Assembly: GCF_002207865.1 (NCBI RefSeq)
Contig: NZ_BDQM01000031.1
Location: 1 to 41,949 of the forward strand
Direction: 5' to 3'
Source of the DNA: Colwellia marinimaniae
GTDB lineage: Bacteria; Pseudomonadota; Gammaproteobacteria; Enterobacterales; Alteromonadaceae
DNA length: 41,949 nucleotides
Made by a program: the position numbers and the translations under genes. Below are positions 1-6,800 of this stretch, in pieces (positions within the stretch are counted from its first letter, which is position 1; each line of letters starts with the position of its first letter). A model generated the notes under the pieces. That model searched no databases and was not told the origin of the DNA. It was given only the letters and a program-made list of their open reading frames with translations.

Positions 1-30
1 CGTGAACTTGCAAATTACACAAAAAATTAT

Positions 31-121
31 TATAAAGCGTGTTGCTATACACGAGGAGTCCATATACGTTCCTCAAATATTTTAGCCAACTATTACTTAG
101 CCGCTTATTGTGGCGTTGAGG
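31..121 (+). repeat. attC-like site 1 (integron cassette recombination site)
   Basis: The right half (TTTTAGCCAAC, then a CCGCTTATTG arm ending in GGCGTTGAGG) matches the right half of the other long sites at 513-612, 863-959 and 1244-1341. The R' box is GTTGAGG at 115-121 and the R''-like start is TATAAA at 31. The left half differs from its sisters: it carries its own GAGGA/TCCTC hairpin instead of the usual GTTGGCT arm, so it may be chimeric. Two frames are open from the left edge, ending at 85 and 132, so the cassette gene it terminates lies mostly outside the window. The attC identity is inferred from architecture and resemblance to Vibrio-type attC sites. Confidence 0.6.
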
Positions 122-176
122 CTGTAGAATAACTAATTCAGCCAAAACTACTAAAATTTTGTGCTCCTGTATCGAA

Positions 177-261
177 CTGTAGAGGATTAACTCGATATAG
201 GTAATGCATTTACCACCTCGATTTTAGGGGGTAATTCATAATAAACGAGTTATTCTACAAG
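177..261. repeat. structured inverted-repeat segment in the first cassette
   Basis: An arm at 179-194 (GTAGAGGATTAACTCG) pairs imperfectly with 246-258 (CGAGTTATTCTAC). Between them is a perfect hairpin, GGTAA/TTACC, at 200-214. A third copy of the arm, CTGTAGAATAACT, lies at 122-134. The segment is non-coding and sits between attC-like site 1 and the first cassette gene. It could be a degenerate attC, since the arms contain TTAAC and GTTAT, or a leader structure. Function is unknown. Confidence 0.4.
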
Positions 262-310
262 CTCGTTAGTAGTACATCAAATATTCATGACCAATTTAAG
301 GAAAGCGTTA

Positions 311-508
311 ATGCAAAAGGATTCAACCTCTAAATCTAAATCTAAATCTTATTTTAGTGGTTCTTTTATCATGTTTTTAGGTTTAATCTACAATATTATT
401 GAACAAGATTTTTTTGGTTCAGCAATATTTTTAATTTCATCGGTAGTATTTTTATCTCAAGGTATAATTAAAAAACGCGCAATAATAAAAGAAAGTTCGG
501 TGAGCTAA
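311..508 (+). CDS. small two-helix membrane protein, cassette-borne, unknown function
   Basis: I do not recognise the family. An upstream ATG at 287 would give 73 residues. The ATG at 311 is preferred because AAGGA at 299-303 lies at ribosome-binding distance, giving 65 residues. The protein starts with a polar Ser/Lys-rich stretch (alternating SKSKSKS) and then has two hydrophobic segments separated by a short acidic loop, ending in a basic tail. The stop is 4 bases before attC-like site 2, the usual gene-to-attC spacing in a cassette. The context GCGTTAATGCAAAAGGA at this start closely resembles the start of the next cassette (GCGTTATATGCAAAAGGA), so an R' box may also lie at 305-311. Coding status is supported by position and membrane pattern only. 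Confidence 0.5.
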   Translation: MQKDSTSKSKSKSYFSGSFIMFLGLIYNIIEQDFFGSAIFLISSVVFLSQGIIKKRAIIKESSVS

Positions 509-512
509 ATAC

Positions 513-612
513 TATAAGAATTTTCAAGTCGGACAATTAACAGTGGGCTACGTTTCGCCTCGCTACACAATTTTAGCTAACCATTACTTAGCCTGTTATT
601 TGGGCGTTATAT
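513..612 (+). repeat. attC-like site 2
   Basis: About 100 bp. It begins with TATAAG (R''-like) at 513. An inner arm GTGGGCT faces AGCTAAC across a loop rich in CGCCTCGCT, and an outer arm AATTAACAG faces CTGTTATTT. It ends in GGGCGTTATAT with R' at 606-612. Architecture and wording (CAGT-GGCT ... TTTAGC-AAC ... GTTATTTGGGCGTTA) follow the long attC sites of Vibrio-type chromosomal integrons. The next gene's ATG at 611 overlaps the R' box. Confidence 0.75.
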
Positions 613-856
613 GCAAAAGGAACTTCTGCACATGGATATCAATGTAACACTGTTCGGTAAGATAGTTTTTTACTCTATGTTTATCGTTGGTGGCTTAAGC
701 TATTACTTAGGTAAACGCAAAACTGAAAAACCTAAAGTGGCAATGCTAATTGGTGTTTTATTATGTATTACGCCGCCACTAAATATTGTCTACCTAATTG
801 TTTTAATGTTAAAAAATGACGTTGTACCAAAATCAAATATTGAAACTTCGGTGTGA
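611..856 (+). CDS. small two-helix membrane protein, cassette-borne, unknown function
   Basis: 81 residues, family not recognised. Hydrophobic segments lie at roughly residues 14-33 and 43-66, joined by a short basic stretch (GKRKTEKPK), which suggests a hairpin inner-membrane protein with both ends on the same side. The start ATG at 611 sits inside the R' box of attC-like site 2. An alternative ATG at 629 would give 75 residues. The stop is 6 bases before the R''-like start of site 3. The gene fills its cassette almost completely and has no room for its own promoter, so expression would depend on read-through or on an upstream promoter. Confidence 0.55.
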   Translation: MQKELLHMDINVTLFGKIVFYSMFIVGGLSYYLGKRKTEKPKVAMLIGVLLCITPPLNIVYLIVLMLKNDVVPKSNIETSV

Positions 857-862
857 TTTTCA

Positions 863-959
863 TATAAGAAAATGAATCAGGACATAATACAGTTGGCTTT
901 TTGTTCTTGCCTCACTTATTTTAGCTAACTGCAATTTGCCGCTTAAAATGGCGTTGGCT
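863..959 (+). repeat. attC-like site 3
   Basis: 97 bp. It starts TATAAG at 863. The inner inverted arms are AGTTGGCT and AGCTAACT, enclosing CTTGCCTCAC. The right end is CCGCTTAAAATGGCGTTGGCT with R' GTTGGCT at 953-959. It shares layout and many positions with sites 2 and 4. This is the boundary between the second and third cassettes. Confidence 0.72.
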
Positions 960-1023
960 CCAATGATTTTGGTTGTTACTTTAAATTTATATTTTAAAAA
1001 TAACGGTGTTTTTCAAGGCAATT

Positions 1024-1224
1024 ATGAAATTGAAATATTTAATCTGTATTATATTTGTCATCCCATTATTGGGCCTATTTATCGTAAATATATTTGCAAC
1101 TAATTTATCTGTTTTTCAAGTTTCTTCGACCAATTTTGTTTGTTTGGCTGTGTTACTTATTGGTATTGTAGATATTTTATTTATTACCTTTAAACGCTAT
1201 AAATTGAATTTTAATAAAAAATAA
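1024..1224 (+). CDS. small two-helix membrane protein, cassette-borne, unknown function
   Basis: 66 residues from the ATG at 1024. That start is preferred over an in-frame GTG at 1006 because CAAGG lies 6-10 bases upstream of the ATG. The protein has a short Lys start, two long hydrophobic segments (residues about 4-26 and 34-54) and a very basic C-terminus (KRYKLNFNKK). No family is recognised. It ends 19 bases before attC-like site 4, so it fits a single-gene cassette. It is the third consecutive tiny two-helix protein in the array, each with unrelated sequence. Confidence 0.5.
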   Translation: MKLKYLICIIFVIPLLGLFIVNIFATNLSVFQVSSTNFVCLAVLLIGIVDILFITFKRYKLNFNKK

Positions 1225-1243
1225 TTTTGTTGTTTGGTCGAAC

Positions 1244-1341
1244 TATAAGAAGATCAACAATGACACGTAACCGTTGGCTCGGTTCCGCTTCGCTTCACAT
1301 TTTAGCCAACCATTACTTAGTCAGTTATTTAGGCGTGAGCT
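1244..1341 (+). repeat. attC-like site 4 with degenerate R' box
   Basis: It starts TATAAG at 1244. The inner arms GTTGGCT and AGCCAAC are perfectly complementary around CCGCTTCGCTTCAC, the clearest inner stem of the set. The right end reads TCAGTTATTTAGGCGTGAGC, so the R' box has GTG where the others have GTT. Integron integrases cut at the AAC/GTT triplet, so this site is probably weak or dead, which would fix the right-hand neighbour in place. The last statement is inference. Confidence 0.72.
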
Positions 1342-1366
1342 GGCCAATAAGTAACGTATATTGCAC

Positions 1367-1388
1367 TGTCGGGGGAATGTCGGGGGAA
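1367..1388. repeat. tandem 11-bp direct repeat upstream of the XRE regulator
   Basis: TGTCGGGGGAA occurs twice without a gap, at 1367-1377 and 1378-1388, followed shortly by an inverted echo (CCGACATTA). It lies about 65 bases upstream of the XRE-type gene at 1453. Direct repeats in this position are typical of operator DNA, so it could be the regulator's own binding site. No experimental basis. Confidence 0.35.
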
Positions 1389-1452
1389 ATTCGTAACCGA
1401 CATTAACAAAATCAATGAATACTTGTGATTCTTAAGTACAGAGGTAAGTTTA

Positions 1453-1919
1453 ATGATTCTTAAAGAACTACGTATTAGCCATCACCTTTCACAAGATCAA
1501 TTAGCTCAAATGTCTGGATTAAATGTTAGGACAATTCAACGGATTGAAAGTGGTTCAAATGCTAGTTTAGAGTCCCTTAAATGTCTTGCTGCTGCACTTG
1601 AGGTTGATGTATCAACTTTGAATCAGGAGAAACTTATCATTGATAAAAAATCAGATAATTGGAAAGCTTTACCTTTACTATTGAAGTGTTGGTTTGTCTT
1701 TAACTTTTTACAAACTCGACCGAGCAGAAAATCAGTATCTAGAGTTGAAACTATCGGTCACATAAGTGGTTTTATTTTTGTTGCTTAGGGCTCATAAGTG
1801 AAGCTGCACTTGTTGGTGGGCTACTCATGCTTGCTACTGCTTATTTATACCATTGGTTAAAATGGCAAGGTGATAAGTATGGTATTTGGTATGATAATGA
1901 CTCAGTAAAAGGCAGCTAA
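1453..1919 (+). pseudogene. XRE-family HTH regulator with 2TM domain, frameshifted
   Basis: Residues 1-58 form a Cro/C1-type helix-turn-helix (LRISHHLSQDQLAQMSGL, then RTIQRIESG), a DNA-binding domain. The downstream part resembles the 2TM domain found in many small marine XRE proteins. The reading frame stops after 111 residues at 1786-1788, in the middle of a hydrophobic helix (HISGFIFVA). The continuation, LGLISEAALVGGLLML and then a second helix ending KYGIWYD, is in another frame and runs to the stop at 1917-1919. Restoring one T near 1784-1787 would give a full protein of about 155 residues. This is either a true single-base frameshift or a sequencing error. A truncated soluble HTH protein could still be made. 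A ribosome site (GAGGTAAG) precedes the ATG. Confidence 0.7.
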
Positions 1920-1978
1920 GTAAATCAATGCAAGGCAATTATTGCTGTTTTTTTCGGTTTCCCCGCGGCTAACAATCG

Positions 1979-2009
1979 TTGATATATTTCCTTAAAAAAG
2001 GGTTACACT
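1979..2009 (+). promoter_or_regulatory. possible sigma-70 promoter for the doxX-like gene
   Basis: TTGATA at 1979-1984 and TACACT at 2004-2009 resemble -35 and -10 boxes, with a 19-base spacer that is longer than ideal. Two copies of TATTTAGC follow at 2011 and 2021. The doxX-like gene begins at 2090, leaving a leader of about 70 bases. Weak evidence by eye only. Confidence 0.3.
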
Positions 2010-2089
2010 GTATTTAGCTATATTTAGCATAATGAATATTAGTAAAAATCTGTATCTATAATAAATTCAACAAATAACGAGATAATAAC

Positions 2090-2494
2090 ATGAACTTACT
2101 TTCAAAAAACTCAGAGACCATTTATGTCTTATTGAGAATCGTTTCAGGTGCTTTATTTGCCTCTCACGGTGCACAGAAAATATTCGGTTGGCTTGCTAGC
2201 CACGAAACTGTTTTAGGCTCTCAAATGTGGTTTGGTGGACTGATAGAATTAGTCTGTGGTTTATGTTTAATACTAGGATTTCAAACTCGCATTGCAGCTT
2301 TTTTATCTAGCGGTACAATGGCTGTAGCTTACCTACAATTCCATTGGGCTTTCCGGTTTGATGAAAACTTTTTTCCTCTGATTAATCATGGTGATGCTGC
2401 AATACTTTATTCTTTTCTGTTTTTGTTTATAGCGAGTAAAGGTGCGGGTAAATGGTGTTTGGATAAAATTGAGAGTACCAATACGACTGACTAA
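2090..2494 (+). CDS. DoxX family membrane protein
   Basis: 134 residues, the usual size for DoxX-family (PF07681) proteins, with four hydrophobic helices. Family hallmarks are RIVSGALFASHGAQKIFGWL near residues 17-36 and the FGGLIELVCGLCLILG helix that follows. Some DoxX members take part in quinone-linked or thiol-stress membrane redox complexes, but most, including this type, have no proven role. ATG 2090 follows AACGAGATAATAAC. The stop codon TAA (2492-2494) lies inside the R'' box of the short attC-like site, so it is probably a cassette gene. Unlike the tiny cassettes before it, this gene has a leader with room for a promoter. Confidence 0.82.
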   Translation: MNLLSKNSETIYVLLRIVSGALFASHGAQKIFGWLASHETVLGSQMWFGGLIELVCGLCLILGFQTRIAAFLSSGTMAVAYLQFHWAFRFDENFFPLINHGDAAILYSFLFLFIASKGAGKWCLDKIESTNTTD

Positions 2495-2545
2495 CCGCGC
2501 ATTAAGTAACGATCTCACTTTAGCCGCTTAATATAAGCGTTATAT
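2491..2545 (+). repeat. short attC-like site 5
   Basis: 55 bp. R''-like CTAAC is at 2491-2495 and R' GTTATAT at 2539-2545. The arm GCGCATTAAG faces CTTAATATAAGCG, and the extra bases on one side are consistent with the bulges of attC sites. It is much shorter than sites 1-4 and of a different subtype, suggesting that the doxX cassette came from another source. Confidence 0.55.
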
Positions 2546-2562
2546 TTTCAATAGGTCTTAGT

Positions 2563-2955
2563 ATGAATCAAGTCAAAGGTTTTGCTTTTTCGTTTGTGAT
2601 AGTCATTATTTCATTTTTAGTTTCCGCCATAGCGGCGGGAATACTTGCTGATTTAGCTGGTATTTGGAAAAAACCCGTTATTGGTGCTACTGCTGCTTTT
2701 TGTGTGGTTATTGCTGGTTATGTCACCGCACCTAGCCATAAACAATTAGCATCCGTCGTTTGGTTAATTGTAGGACTTATTGCTGCTTGGGATTTAGCCG
2801 GTAATTCATACTTCCCTGAAGGTTATGAACATGCCTCTCAGCCGACATTTATTCCTTTGTTCGCCACCTATATCAGCGGCCTAGTTGCTTTATTAATATG
2901 TATGGCGTGGCACAAAAAGCATAATAAAAAATACACCAGCACACCTAAGGGCTGA
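2563..2955 (+). CDS. four-helix membrane protein, unknown function
   Basis: 130 residues with hydrophobic segments at about 5-30, 37-56, 63-80 and 98-118 and a basic C-terminal tail (HKKHNKKYTSTPKG). I do not recognise a family. The ATG at 2563 is 17 bases after the R' box of attC-like site 5, as expected for a cassette gene. I see no attC-like site between its stop and the methyltransferase, so it may be the last, locked cassette of the array or an ordinary neighbour. Codon use is similar to the host. A role in transport or membrane maintenance cannot be inferred from sequence. Confidence 0.65.
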   Translation: MNQVKGFAFSFVIVIISFLVSAIAAGILADLAGIWKKPVIGATAAFCVVIAGYVTAPSHKQLASVVWLIVGLIAAWDLAGNSYFPEGYEHASQPTFIPLFATYISGLVALLICMAWHKKHNKKYTSTPKG

Positions 2956-3025
2956 TTTAAGTAAGCTCCAGCAACGCTGAAGGTGTATAGTAGCGTCAGT
3001 ATTTTTAACTAGATAGACCAACAAT

Positions 3026-3865
3026 ATGCCCGAGTACTACCTTCATAGCATAAATGCCCAACAGGCGTTGGAGGCCATAGCCCAAGGACTATCCTGCGTC
3101 AGGCTATCCACTGATCTGAACCTTTCAGAACGGGACTTTTCCTTAAGTGATCAGGGCCTAGTGCTCGACCAAGACAATCAACTGTCCATTGAGCAACTTA
3201 AAAAAATCGTCAAGAAGACACAGAGGATCTACCTCTGTCGCGATGGCGATATGACCCCACTTGAAGACCGCAGTTCTGGCTACTACAAGCTTGTTCCCAC
3301 AGCTGGTGCACCTCTGCTAGAAATTAGTGGTGTTAAGATGCACATATCTAAGGGAACCGACCCCTTTGTCAGTGCCTCTGCGATGGCTCAACAGGCGGTA
3401 CGTAAGGGTGATAAGGTATTGGACTGCTGCAGCGGACTGGGTTATGCGGCCATTGCTGCCCTTCGACTAGGTGCAAGCGAGGTACTTAGCATCGAACTGA
3501 GCCGTGAAGTAATGGGGCTGCGCGCGCAGAACCCTTGGTCAAAAGATTTGGCCCTAGAGGGAATTGTGCAACGTCAGGGCAATAGCTTTGAGCTTATAAC
3601 TACAATGCCGGCAACTTCCTTCGATTCAGTCATTCACGATCCACCGCGTTTTTCCCTCGCTGGAGAACTTTATAGTGAAGAGTTCTACCGGCAGATTTTC
3701 CGAGTACTGCATCGGAACGGACGGCTTTTTCATTACACTGGCAATCCACACGTAGTAAAGAAAGGCAGCAGTTTTGTCGATGGTGTCATCCGACGGCTCA
3801 AAGCGGCAGGCTTCAAGCGTGTGGTAAAGGTAGAACATTTGATGGGCGTCACTGCACAGAAATAA
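3026..3865 (+). CDS. class I SAM-dependent methyltransferase, probably acquired
   Basis: 279 residues. The N-terminal 95 residues have no recognised motif. A Rossmann methyltransferase domain follows: the SAM-binding motif VLDCCSGLGYAA is at about residues 137-148, an acidic strand-2 end (SIEL) at about 157, and motif IV (HDPPR) at about 205-209. DPP-type motif IV is typical of N-methylation of nucleobases or amino groups, and the layout resembles the group of predicted methyltransferases first described in archaea (COG2521). The substrate is unknown. The gene is visibly richer in G and C than its neighbours and uses codons rare here (CTG, CGG, GGC, CTC). It sits at the edge of the attC array, so transfer is likely. 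No strong ribosome site precedes the ATG. Confidence 0.75.
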   Translation: MPEYYLHSINAQQALEAIAQGLSCVRLSTDLNLSERDFSLSDQGLVLDQDNQLSIEQLKKIVKKTQRIYLCRDGDMTPLEDRSSGYYKLVPTAGAPLLEISGVKMHISKGTDPFVSASAMAQQAVRKGDKVLDCCSGLGYAAIAALRLGASEVLSIELSREVMGLRAQNPWSKDLALEGIVQRQGNSFELITTMPATSFDSVIHDPPRFSLAGELYSEEFYRQIFRVLHRNGRLFHYTGNPHVVKKGSSFVDGVIRRLKAAGFKRVVKVEHLMGVTAQK

Positions 3866-4001
3866 TAGTATAAAAGGGCGCGGTGACATTATTACTGATA
3901 CTTAGTTCTACTGGTATCTGCCCCTTTGCAACGAACAATACCGGGTGAATAAAGCCACTGATACTACCGAGTACTCAACACACTTTTTATAAGGGAATAT
4001 T

Positions 4002-4208
4002 ATGGAAGTTAAAATATTTACTAAAATTTTACGAGCTAAAATAGGTTTTCTGCCTAAATCTGATGTCGCAACCGATCATGGTTTAGAGGGTGAAATTAAT
4101 CTTTGGTTAGCCACACAGCAAAATATCAAAGTTCATAATATCACTCAATCACAAAGTGGTGGTTCCTTTCAGCCGGCAACCATTGTGGTCAGTATTTGGT
4201 ATAACTAA
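4002..4208 (+). CDS. small hypothetical protein
   Basis: 68 residues, no family recognised. It is soluble by appearance: a basic N-terminus (MEVKIFTKILRAKIG), an acidic centre and a C-terminal Gly/Ser turn before a beta-like strand (PATIVVSIWYN). A good ribosome site, AAGGGA, lies 6 bases before the ATG, which supports real translation. It stands alone between the methyltransferase and a gene-free stretch. An origin from a larger decayed gene cannot be excluded. Confidence 0.5.
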   Translation: MEVKIFTKILRAKIGFLPKSDVATDHGLEGEINLWLATQQNIKVHNITQSQSGGSFQPATIVVSIWYN

Positions 4209-4763
4209 TGAAAATAATGGGCCGATAGCCTTAACCTCAGGTTGTTCCCCTGCCCTACTCTGTGCAAGGTAATGTTTCGATGAGCAAATTCACCAGCAAG
4301 CGCATAAGCAATGTTTTATCGCTAATTCAGTAAAAACACAAATTGTTACAGAGATCATCCGCTAATCTGGCAATATGAACCGTATAACTTTATTGGCTAG
4401 TATTCTTAACTGACTAACCAAGCTAAGACCTTTTAATCATGCCGATGTCCCCTTGTTACTTGCTTATTTAAATGTTCAACAAGTAACACATATATTACCG
4501 CCGCCACCCCTTAACCCTACACTGCTGATGATGCTCTTTGCTGGGTAAACATTGGCAGCCAAGCTGACCCCATATCAAAGCTATTGCACTTGATGGTAAT
4601 TTGGCCGGGATGGCATATTAATAATGGCCAGCTTCTTGATGAATATTTATTTTCAAAACTTAACTAGTCCCTGATTAAGTGGTCAAGAGTTAGCTAATCA
4701 AATAAAAGTCCGTCACTTAATTAGTTCACGGCTTTGTTGTTGTTCGAATTAGAGTATTTTCCA
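4209..4763. other. gene-free stretch, probable gene relic
   Basis: About 550 bases without a convincing open frame. Short readable fragments occur in the + strand (for example ADVPLLLAYLNVQQVTHILPP near 4440-4505 and ALDGNLAGMAY near 4587-4620), but each is soon broken by stops and the fragments lie in different frames. This suggests an old decayed gene. I looked for a yybP-ykoY manganese riboswitch ahead of mntP and did not see its GGGGAGUAG signature. Confidence 0.4.
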
Positions 4764-5309
4764 ATGATAGAAGTATTTATTTTAGCCTTAGCATTAAGTA
4801 TGGATTCTTTTGCGGTATCCATTGGCTTAGGCGCAAGCAAACAGCACGGTAAAATCGCTCCTTTAGGGATAATAGTTGCCCTGTATTTTGGCCTATTTCA
4901 AGGAGTCATGCCAATAATAGGTTTTCTAGGCGGTAAAGGGCTGTTAAGTTGGACCGATTCCTATACCCAGTGGATTGCATTTTTATTGCTTTTTCTTATT
5001 GGCACAAAAATGATTTATGAGTCTTTCTCAGCAGGGATAGAAGGAAATTTAAGCAAAATTACCCATCGCGTTTTATTAATTCTTGCCATTGCCACCAGTA
5101 TTGATGCGATGGCAGCGGGCTTTAGCTTAAACCTTTTGCCGGTAAACCCTTTCCTTGCTTGTTTTATTATTGGGATAATTACCTTTTTCTTTAGCTGGCT
5201 TGGTGTATTGGTGGGCATTAAGGGGGGCACATGGCTAGAGAGTAAAGCTGAGTTTGTTGGCGGTATCACCTTGATTATGATGTCAATAAAAATACTGTTA
5301 ACGTCTTAA
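4764..5309 (+). CDS. mntP: putative manganese efflux pump MntP
   Basis: 181 residues, normal for MntP (about 180-190), which exports Mn2+ across the inner membrane and protects from manganese excess. Six hydrophobic helices are visible. The two family repeats carry acidic residues in the helices: [15 protein letters not shown] at about residues 8-22 and [17 protein letters not shown] in the second half. The ATG at 4764 is chosen over an upstream in-frame TTG at 4734 because homologues start with a short MIE/MNI-type end directly before the first helix. It is monocistronic and convergent with the MFS gene. No manganese riboswitch was seen upstream. Confidence 0.88.
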   Translation: MIEVFILALALSMDSFAVSIGLGASKQHGKIAPLGIIVALYFGLFQGVMPIIGFLGGKGLLSWTDSYTQWIAFLLLFLIGTKMIYESFSAGIEGNLSKITHRVLLILAIATSIDAMAAGFSLNLLPVNPFLACFIIGIITFFFSWLGVLVGIKGGTWLESKAEFVGGITLIMMSIKILLTS

Positions 5310-5415
5310 CTCGGTACTAACGTCAAAAGAAAGCAAATAACAGTTAACAATATCGCCACTATTCATTATTGAGAAAATAGTTTTAGCGTAGTGGCAACAC
5401 TCTAGGGGCAATTGC

Positions 5416-6591
5416 CTACTTGAGTTTAATGACTCGATTGTTGTTACTAAACATCATAATGATAGCCCCCAGCAACGCACTTGCGCCCGCCATCATAAAA
5501 GCGGTTCCTGCGCCTAAGCCATCTAACCATATTATACCGGTAATATAAGCTCCAATAGCACCACCAACGCCATAAACACCACCTAAATAGATGCCCTGCC
5601 CGCGGCTTTGTTCTGTTTTACTAAAGTGCGAAGAGATAAATTGCATGCTGGCACAATGATAAATAGCAAAGCTCGCCGCATGGCTTAATTGAATCAGTCC
5701 AAGCCATAACACTGAGCCAGCCACTTCTGGCATTAAAAACCATCGTAAGGCGGTAATAGCTAAACTAAAGACCAGTAAGCTAGTTAAAGCGAAACGTTTA
5801 AACAGCTTGCCCATATAAATAAAGGCAATGACTTCGGCGACAACGCCCATAGATATAAATAAGCCAATCGCTAAACCAGAGTAATGAAAGTCACGTAAAA
5901 ATAGTGCAAAAAAACCATAATAGGGCGCAAAACTAATTTGTAATAATAAACCGGCAATGAAAAAGCACATAAAATGCCTGTCCATAAGTTTAGGCAAAAT
6001 GGCGCCCTGTTTGTTCACCTTATCTTTAACAGCGGTTACTGTCTTTAACGGTGTTAACATTAAGGTACTAACAAATAAACCAGCCAATATTACCATGCCA
6101 ATACCGGTAAAGCTTTGATAGCCAAATACACTCATTACCTCACCAGCGATGATTGCTAACGCAATAAAACCCAAACTGCCCCATAAACGTACTCGGGCAT
6201 ATATTTTATTGCTGTGCCGCAAAGACGTTAAGGTATGTACTTCCAGTTGCGGTAAAATAGCGGTCCAAAATAGGGTAAAAAGAGCCAAACAAAAGGTAAT
6301 TGGCCAATAATGATTAAGCCAAAACAGTAAGCTAAAACTCAGTAGCGCTAAAAAGGCACCCAATCGAATAATAAACAACGGCTTGGCGGTTTTATCTGCC
6401 AGCATGGCCCACAAACTAGGGGCGACGATTTTTGTCGCGGTGATAATGGCAAGAATTTCACCTACTTGCCGGGAGTTAAAGCCCTTACCATCGAGGTATA
6501 TTGATAAAAAAGGTGAGATTAGGCCAAGTAAGGCAAAATAAAAAAAGTAATTTGATGATAATCGCACAAACATCATCTTAAAAAGTGCCAA
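5416..6591 (-). CDS. MFS transporter, HcaT/YcaD-like (MFS_1_like)
   Basis: 391 residues with about twelve hydrophobic helices, an inner-membrane major facilitator. The N-terminal wording (SSNYFFYFALLGLISPFLSIYLDGKGFNSRQVGEIL) is typical of the group that includes the phenylpropionate permease HcaT and LacY-like members, in which the helix 2-3 loop follows a G-F-x-x-x-Q-V-G-x-I/L signature. The substrate cannot be told from sequence. An internal Met at residue 6 or 7 is an alternative start. It ends facing mntP. The upstream side, towards aroC, carries an 11-bp tandem repeat. Confidence 0.8.
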   Translation of the reverse strand: MALFKMMFVRLSSNYFFYFALLGLISPFLSIYLDGKGFNSRQVGEILAIITATKIVAPSLWAMLADKTAKPLFIIRLGAFLALLSFSLLFWLNHYWPITFCLALFTLFWTAILPQLEVHTLTSLRHSNKIYARVRLWGSLGFIALAIIAGEVMSVFGYQSFTGIGMVILAGLFVSTLMLTPLKTVTAVKDKVNKQGAILPKLMDRHFMCFFIAGLLLQISFAPYYGFFALFLRDFHYSGLAIGLFISMGVVAEVIAFIYMGKLFKRFALTSLLVFSLAITALRWFLMPEVAGSVLWLGLIQLSHAASFAIYHCASMQFISSHFSKTEQSRGQGIYLGGVYGVGGAIGAYITGIIWLDGLGAGTAFMMAGASALLGAIIMMFSNNNRVIKLK

Positions 6592-6626
6592 GCTAGTGAG
6601 CCTTATAATGAGTGATAACTAATAGA

Positions 6627-6669
6627 TAGCTGATTGATAGCTGATTGATAGCTGATTGATAGCTGATTA
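6627..6669. repeat. 11-bp tandem repeat (about 3.9 copies)
   Basis: TAGCTGATTGA is repeated head to tail at 6627, 6638, 6649 and 6660, the last copy 10 bases long and slightly changed. It lies about 35 bases upstream of the MFS start, in the space between the end of aroC and that gene. An 11-bp period equals one helical turn, and copy number is likely to vary between strains. It could affect expression of the MFS gene. Confidence 0.85.
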
Positions 6670-6800
6670 TTAGCCGATTAACATCTTGGTGATAATCGGT
6701 TAATAAATATAGTGAATTAGCTAAAAACAGCTTGAGGGTGTTTTATCATTAGATTACCCTCAATCGCTGCTCTTACTTGCTCAACTATAGTATTGCCATA

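Noticed and set aside
1..132. Open frame from the left edge through attC-like site 1 to a stop at 130-132
   Set aside because: It crosses the recombination site, and another frame ending at 85 is also open, so neither can be chosen as a gene end.
4209..4763. Manganese (yybP-ykoY) riboswitch before mntP
   Set aside because: The conserved GGGGAGUAG and its partner elements are not found in this stretch.
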